Positions 60,604 to 64,000 of a DNA stretch of 64,000 bases are shown here, piece after piece. The stretch is from JAZKID01 sp965247525 (GTDB lineage: Bacteria; Pseudomonadota; Alphaproteobacteria; Rhizobiales; UBA4765). The notes below the pieces were generated by a model, which was not told the origin of the DNA, searched no databases, and saw nothing but the letters and a program-made list of their open reading frames with translations. How positions within the stretch are numbered: position 1 is the stretch's first letter; each line of letters opens with the position of its first letter. A program made the position numbers and the translations under genes. The DNA lies in NCBI GenBank assembly GCA_965247525.1, contig OZ252015.1:1302001-1366000 (forward strand), given 5' to 3'.

Positions 60604-61203
60604 TTACCGCGCTGTGTAAAGTGAAGGGAATGTTTTTTGCAACTGCACCACTTTTGGCGCATCATAGGCAACGATGTAAGGATAGTTTGGATTAAGTGCC
60701 GCGAAGTTCTGGTGATGGGCTTCTGCAGGATAAAAGCCGTTCAAGGGTTCGAGCGTCGTCACGATTTTTGAAGAATACGCACGCTCGCTTGCAAGTTTTG
60801 CAATGTAGGCATCCGCCGCCTGTTTTTGCGGGGCGGACGTGTAAAAGATGGCCGAGCGATATTGCGTGCCGCTGTCAGGGCCTTGATAGTTCAACTCTGT
60901 CGGATCATGGGCCACTTTAAAGTAAACGGCCAAAAGCTGGTCCAGTGAAATCTGGCTCGGATTGTATGTGACGCGCACCGATTCCGCGTGCCCTGTCGAG
61001 CCTGTGCTGACGTCGTCATAATGTGCGGTTGCGGCCGCTCCGCCGGCATAGCCTGAGGTTGCGTCGGAGACGCCTTTGAGATGTTCAAACACCGCTTCGA
61101 CGCCCCAAAAGCATCCGCCAGCCAGTACAATCTGGTCGGCTTTGGCAGGTTCGGTCACGGCGCCAAGGCAAAGAGCAAGTGCAGTCATAACAGCGAGTTT
61201 CAT
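60604..61203 (-). CDS. msrA: Periplasmic peptide-methionine (S)-S-oxide reductase MsrA
   Basis: 199 residues. A Sec signal (VMTALALCLGAVTEPAKA) precedes the MsrA domain with active-site GGCFWG (Cys31), SGYAGG, GHAESVRVTY and EAHHQNF. Apart from Cys12 in the signal, Cys31 is the only cysteine, so the resolving cysteines of most MsrA are missing and an outside thiol partner is required. It repairs oxidised methionine in exported proteins. Middle gene of a three-gene operon. Confidence 0.94.
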   Translation of the reverse strand: MKLAVMTALALCLGAVTEPAKADQIVLAGGCFWGVEAVFEHLKGVSDATSGYAGGAAATAHYDDVSTGSTGHAESVRVTYNPSQISLDQLLAVYFKVAHDPTELNYQGPDSGTQYRSAIFYTSAPQKQAADAYIAKLASERAYSSKIVTTLEPLNGFYPAEAHHQNFAALNPNYPYIVAYDAPKVVQLQKTFPSLYTAR

Positions 61204-61212
61204 TGGGTTTCC

Positions 61213-61371
61213 TTAAACTTTGATATCGAATGAGGTTGTGAAATTCAGAGCCGCCGATTGCGCGGCCGTGGTTTTGTCATGCGCGGGATCAAACCTGTCC
61301 TGCTTGTCACGCACCAGCTCGGCATATTTCTCGGCCGGTGAGGAGCAGGAGGTGCAGCGCGATATGCTCAT
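61213..61371 (-). CDS. Small Cys-containing protein upstream of msrA
   Basis: 52 residues. It begins MSISRCTSCSSPAEKYAELV, then is charged (RDKQDRFDPAHDKT) and ends FTTSFDIKV. An AAAGG ribosome site lies about 11 nt before the ATG, and the stop is 9 nt before msrA, whose own AAGGA site overlaps it. No signal peptide or membrane segment. Not recognised. The CxxC near the start could bind metal or take part in thiol exchange; that is a guess. Confidence 0.6.
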   Translation of the reverse strand: MSISRCTSCSSPAEKYAELVRDKQDRFDPAHDKTTAAQSAALNFTTSFDIKV

Positions 61372-61466
61372 AAAGTGTCTACCTTTGCGTGGTGGTGGTT
61401 AACAAACAGGCGACCCTTCCCCAAAGGGGAATTGTAAAACGCCGGGATCACTGGCATAGCTGTCGT

Positions 61467-61493
61467 CTCGAACGCACGGAAACGACGGGTTAC
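61467..61493 (-). promoter_or_regulatory. Candidate ECF (SigF/NrsF-type) promoter of the msrA operon
   Basis: On the minus strand GTAACC - 17 nt - CGAG, close to the GTAACC-N16-CGAA motif described for Caulobacter SigF targets and to the bufA promoter at 62777. It lies about 96 nt before the 52-residue gene, with a TTCCCC-AAA-GGGGAA hairpin (61417-61431) in the leader. The 315-bp gap between msrA and the sigma gene otherwise holds only that small gene. Confidence 0.55.
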
Positions 61494-61518
61494 CTCCTTA
61501 TTCGGGCAAAGGCTCAGC

Positions 61519-62064
61519 ATGGTTACACAGCCTGAAAAAAACCAGCGTATTTGCGACCTGATGCTCGCCGGTTGCAGAGGCGACCAAGCAGCCTATGCCT
61601 GTTTTTTAAAAGAAATTTCCAATGACCTGCGCCGCTTTTTACAAAGGCGTATGCCCAAAGATGACGTTGAAGATGTCTTGCAGGAAATCCTCATTTCCGT
61701 TCATAAAGCCCGCCACACCTATGATGGTGTGCGCCCGATCCTGCCTTGGGTCTCGGCGATTGCACGTTTTCGCTTAAGCGATTATTTGCGCAAACATTAC
61801 GCCCGCGCCAAACACGCCACAATTGATATTACCGAATTGCAGGACAATCTTGCACAGCCCGTAACCGAAACCGGGGCCGATACCGAATACCTGAATGACG
61901 CGCTGCGTCAGTTGCCGCACAGACAGCAGAAGATCATTCATCTGATGCACACGCAGGGCTACACGGCAAAAGAGGTGGGGGGGCAGCTGAACATGAATGA
62001 ATCGGCTGTAAAGGTTGCGGCACACAGGGCTTATAAAGTGATAAGGGCACGTTTAAATAAATAG
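61519..62064 (+). CDS. ECF-family RNA polymerase sigma factor
   Basis: 181 residues. Region 2 (LRRFLQRRMPKDDVEDVLQE, WVSAIARFRLSDYLRKH) recognises the -10 element, and region 4 (LPHRQQKIIHLMHTQGYTAK, ESAVKVAAHRAYKVIRARL) the -35. It is followed at 1 nt by an NrsF-type anti-sigma gene, the arrangement of Caulobacter sigF-nrsF, which answers heavy metals. The bufferin and msrA promoters are its likely targets. Confidence 0.94.
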   Translation: MVTQPEKNQRICDLMLAGCRGDQAAYACFLKEISNDLRRFLQRRMPKDDVEDVLQEILISVHKARHTYDGVRPILPWVSAIARFRLSDYLRKHYARAKHATIDITELQDNLAQPVTETGADTEYLNDALRQLPHRQQKIIHLMHTQGYTAKEVGGQLNMNESAVKVAAHRAYKVIRARLNK

Positions 62065-62065
62065 A

Positions 62066-62710
62066 ATGGGTAAGATCGACGGGTTGATCGACAGTTTGAG
62101 CAGCGAGGCCGCCACTACAAAGCGGTTGCCGTCTCCGCTTGTTCAGCTTTTGCGCGCCGGTCTTGTTCTTGTCGTTTATGCCATTGCCGCCAGTCTTTTT
62201 CTCGGACGCAGGCCAGATCTCGCCTTTCAGATTGAGCGGCCGTTTTATTTGCTTGAGCTCATAATCTTGCCAATCATTGCGTTCTCCAGCCTTCGCGCAG
62301 CCTTTTATCTGTCCTACCCGGACAGCTATCAGCAAAAGCGCGTAGGGCTGTGGCCGCTGGTCAGCGGACTGGCTTTGATCGGGTTGATCCTTTTGCAGAT
62401 CCTGATGCCGGCCGACAGCAGGATGCAGCTGCCTGAGGGTGTCAACGGCATGGACTGCGCCACCTGCATTTGTGTTTTTGCCATGCTTCCTTCAGCATTC
62501 TTGTTTGTTCTGCTGCGAAAAGGCGCCACTACGCATCCGCTGCGGGCCGGGCTGTTTATTGCTTTAAGTGCTGCCAGCACAGGCTGTTTTATCTTGCGAC
62601 TTGCGGAGCCCAATGACTCTCTGGTGCATGTTCTGCAATTTCATTATTTGACCACACTGGCCTGTGCCTTTGTCGGCACGCTTATCGGAAAATTCGCGCT
62701 TCGCTGGTAG
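62066..62710 (+). CDS. nrsF: NrsF-type (DUF1109) anti-sigma factor
   Basis: 214 residues with six hydrophobic segments and a short cytoplasmic N-terminus. DUF1109 features: RAAFYLSYPDSYQ-like loop, the Cys cluster CATCIC at 131-136 beside a membrane helix, and Cys174 and Cys200 further on. In Caulobacter, NrsF holds its sigma factor inactive and conserved cysteines are needed for the metal response. It is co-translated with the sigma gene. Confidence 0.88.
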   Translation: MGKIDGLIDSLSSEAATTKRLPSPLVQLLRAGLVLVVYAIAASLFLGRRPDLAFQIERPFYLLELIILPIIAFSSLRAAFYLSYPDSYQQKRVGLWPLVSGLALIGLILLQILMPADSRMQLPEGVNGMDCATCICVFAMLPSAFLFVLLRKGATTHPLRAGLFIALSAASTGCFILRLAEPNDSLVHVLQFHYLTTLACAFVGTLIGKFALRW

Positions 62711-62776
62711 TTGCCTTTATAAGTGCCGCCCAATCTCGTGTCTTTTAATAAAATTTATTTTTAATCTGGATTTTAT

Positions 62777-62802
62777 GTAACGTCCTTACCTTGGCTCACG
62801 AA
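62777..62802 (+). promoter_or_regulatory. Candidate ECF (SigF/NrsF-type) promoter of bufA
   Basis: GTAACG (62777-62782), exactly 16 nt, then CGAA (62799-62802). This differs by one base from the Caulobacter SigF consensus GTAACC-N16-CGAA. It would give a leader of about 100 nt before bufA. It lies in the 202-bp gap after nrsF. Confidence 0.65.
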
Positions 62803-62912
62803 TAAAACAGTAATCGCTGTGACGGTCTGGTCTTCTAAAGTCCTGCTTACGCCGCGGTTTCTTCCCGGGCTGTCACTTTTGAAGTCCGGTCATTCAAACA
62901 AGGAGTTCTCCA

Positions 62913-63164
62913 ATGTCATCATCTAAATTTGCTGCAGCAGCGCTTGCAGGCCTTCTCTCCGCTGGTGTTGTTTCGGTCGGTACCGTGCAAGCTGCCGGTC
63001 TCGATAAAACAACATCATCAACAATGGCGTCAGAAAAGCATGCTTGCAAAGGCATGAACGCTTGTAAGGGCCAAGGCGGCTGCAAAGCCGGCGACAATGG
63101 CTGCGCTGGCAAGAACTCTTGCAAAGGCAAAGGCGGCTGCGCAACGGACGGCAGCAAGAAGTAA
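62913..63164 (+). CDS. bufA: Bufferin-type RiPP precursor (BufA-like)
   Basis: 83 residues. A Sec signal peptide ends near VQA-AG (about 28), then a Ser/Thr linker and a cysteine core. Six cysteines at 45, 51, 57, 64, 70 and 76 form two halves of C-x5-C-x5-C (CKGMNACKGQGGC and CAGKNSCKGKGGC). Bufferins are exported copper-binding peptides whose cysteines are modified by a DUF692 MNIO enzyme. Strong AAGGAG site. The maturase gene follows at 77 nt. The low-complexity CKGxNxCKGxGGC type fits my memory of the BufA2 branch. Confidence 0.85.
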   Translation: MSSSKFAAAALAGLLSAGVVSVGTVQAAGLDKTTSSTMASEKHACKGMNACKGQGGCKAGDNGCAGKNSCKGKGGCATDGSKK

Positions 63165-63187
63165 TTTTACGCTTTATTTAAAAAACG

Positions 63188-63209
63188 GAAGCGGGACTTG
63201 TCCCGCTTC
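63188..63209 (+). promoter_or_regulatory. Hairpin between bufA and bufB
   Basis: Perfect stem GAAGCGGGA(C)/(G)TCCCGCTTC around a 2-4 nt loop. No T-run follows, so it is more likely an RNA-stability or attenuating structure than a full terminator. It may keep precursor mRNA in excess over maturase mRNA. Confidence 0.6.
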
Positions 63210-63241
63210 TACACTTCATTCAATATCAAGGCGGTCATATT

Positions 63242-64000
63242 ATGAATTCTTCTTCACAGACATCGTGGGAAAAACCGGACAGCTTTTTTCCAGATCTGGG
63301 GTTCGGCCTTGGCCTGCGCATTGATCATTACCCGCATATTTTCAACCAGTGGCCTGATGTTGACTGGTTTGAAATCATCTCCGAAAATTTTATGGACACC
63401 GACGGCAGGCCGCTGCGCAATCTGGCGCGCATTCGTGAGCGCTATCCGGTTGTCATGCACGGCGTGTCGATGTCGATCGGCACTGTTGACCCCATCAATT
63501 CCGAATATATGGCCAAGCTGAAAAAGCTGATGGACTGGCTAAAGCCTGCATGGGTGTCTGACCATCTGTGCTGGACAGGCGTTGCCCATAAAAACACGCA
63601 TGACCTTCTGCCCGTGCCTTACACGGAAGAATCTTTAAAACAAATCATCTCACGCATCAAACAAGTGCAGGATTATCTGGAGCGCCCGATCGCGCTTGAA
63701 AATCCGTCAACCTATCTTGAATTCAAAGCCTCGCACATTCGCGAAGAGGAATTCATCTCGCGCATGGCGGAGGAATCCGGCTGCCATCTGCTGCTCGACG
63801 TTAACAATGTGTATGTCAGCTGCTACAATCACCGCCTTGATCCCAAGGCCTATATCGACGCGATGCCGCTCGACAAGGTCGCGCAAATCCATTTGTCCGG
63901 ACACACCAACAAAGGCACGCATATCGTCGATACACATGACGACCATGTGGTCGATGAAGTCTGGGCGCTCTATCGCTACACCATTAACAAGGCACAGCGC
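63242..64000 (+). CDS. bufB: DUF692/MNIO-family bufferin maturase BufB (3' end cut by window)
   Basis: 253 codons are visible and the frame is open at the window end; the family is about 280 residues. TIM-barrel multinuclear iron-dependent oxidase: GLGLRIDHYPHIF, WFEIISENFM, VMHGVSMSIG, VSDHLCWTG, ALENPSTYLEF, LLLDVNNVYVSCYNH, IHLSGH and DTHDDHV supply the His/Asp/Glu/Asn iron ligands. It should oxidise core cysteines of the bufferin precursor. A DUF2063 BufC partner is expected just beyond the window. The ATG follows AAGGCGG. Confidence 0.93.
   Translation, partial: MNSSSQTSWEKPDSFFPDLGFGLGLRIDHYPHIFNQWPDVDWFEIISENFMDTDGRPLRNLARIRERYPVVMHGVSMSIGTVDPINSEYMAKLKKLMDWLKPAWVSDHLCWTGVAHKNTHDLLPVPYTEESLKQIISRIKQVQDYLERPIALENPSTYLEFKASHIREEEFISRMAEESGCHLLLDVNNVYVSCYNHRLDPKAYIDAMPLDKVAQIHLSGHTNKGTHIVDTHDDHVVDEVWALYRYTINKAQR

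Noticed and set aside
61220..61402. 60-codon plus-strand frame between msrA and the sigma gene
   Set aside because: The minus-strand 52-codon frame in the same place has a ribosome site, sits in an operon and better explains the sequence.
61467..61518. Autoregulatory ECF promoter for the sigma gene on the plus strand
   Set aside because: No GTAAC-N16-CGAA match reads toward the sigma gene; only the minus-strand match is convincing.

Overview
The window comes from an alphaproteobacterium of moderate GC. The evidence is a YlxR-L7Ae fusion in the infB operon, a phaR-phaAB block, HWE-type histidine kinases, an acpXL very-long-chain fatty acid cluster, an NrsF-type ECF sigma system and small alphaproteobacterial conserved proteins. 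Genus cannot be fixed from the sequence. Genes are densely packed. There is no rRNA, prophage, IS transposase or CRISPR; one tRNA is present.

Layout. 1-7400: translation and RNA operon ylxR-infB-rbfA-truB-rpsO-pnp, with a long hairpin in the pnp leader and a terminator after pnp. 7400-10510: a small hypothetical gene, rpmF, and a PAS-GGDEF-EAL protein. 10500-13090: phaR divergent from phaA-phaB. 13200-17370: EamA transporter, gloB, a J-domain protein, typA. 17445-22240: an orphan protein, L,D-transpeptidase, GNAT, folP-folK, folD, yggT. 22300-26290: FAN1-like nuclease, HWE kinase, Tat-exported superoxide dismutase. 26560-31780: acpXL-fabZ-fabF-fabF-adh-lpxXL, the set that builds and transfers a very long chain acyl group to lipid A; one ketosynthase lacks its catalytic cysteine. 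31900-43000: mixed genes including a two-kinase signalling operon, tRNA-Leu, dsbB, an HNH nuclease and three unrecognised proteins, one with a possible caspase-like His/Cys pair. 43100-54430: DNA glycosylase, then phenylacetate degradation (paaJ, paaA, a YciI-like gene, paaB, paaC, paaD, paaE, paaI, paaG, paaN, a hydratase/dehydrogenase fusion). 54500-60050: PRC-barrel, topoisomerase IB, MFS, TMEM175-type channel, polysaccharide deacetylase.

60050-64000 is the most interesting region. An ECF sigma factor and NrsF-type anti-sigma factor sit beside a bufferin-like Cys-repeat RiPP precursor and its DUF692/MNIO maturase (cut by the window end). On the other strand lies a three-gene operon: a 52-residue Cys-containing protein, an exported one-cysteine MsrA and an exported TlpA-like thioredoxin. 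Closely similar GTAAC(C/G)-N16/17-CGA(A/G) promoter candidates lie before both arms. I infer one regulon joining metal buffering with periplasmic methionine repair.

A second theme is intergenic repeats. A 33-bp unit (11 codons long) recurs in at least six intergenic regions, often directly after a stop codon. It flanks dsbB in inverted orientation and underlies the region of the typA start. Separate hairpins with compensatory base changes follow the stop codons of the SOD, paaB and paaE genes.
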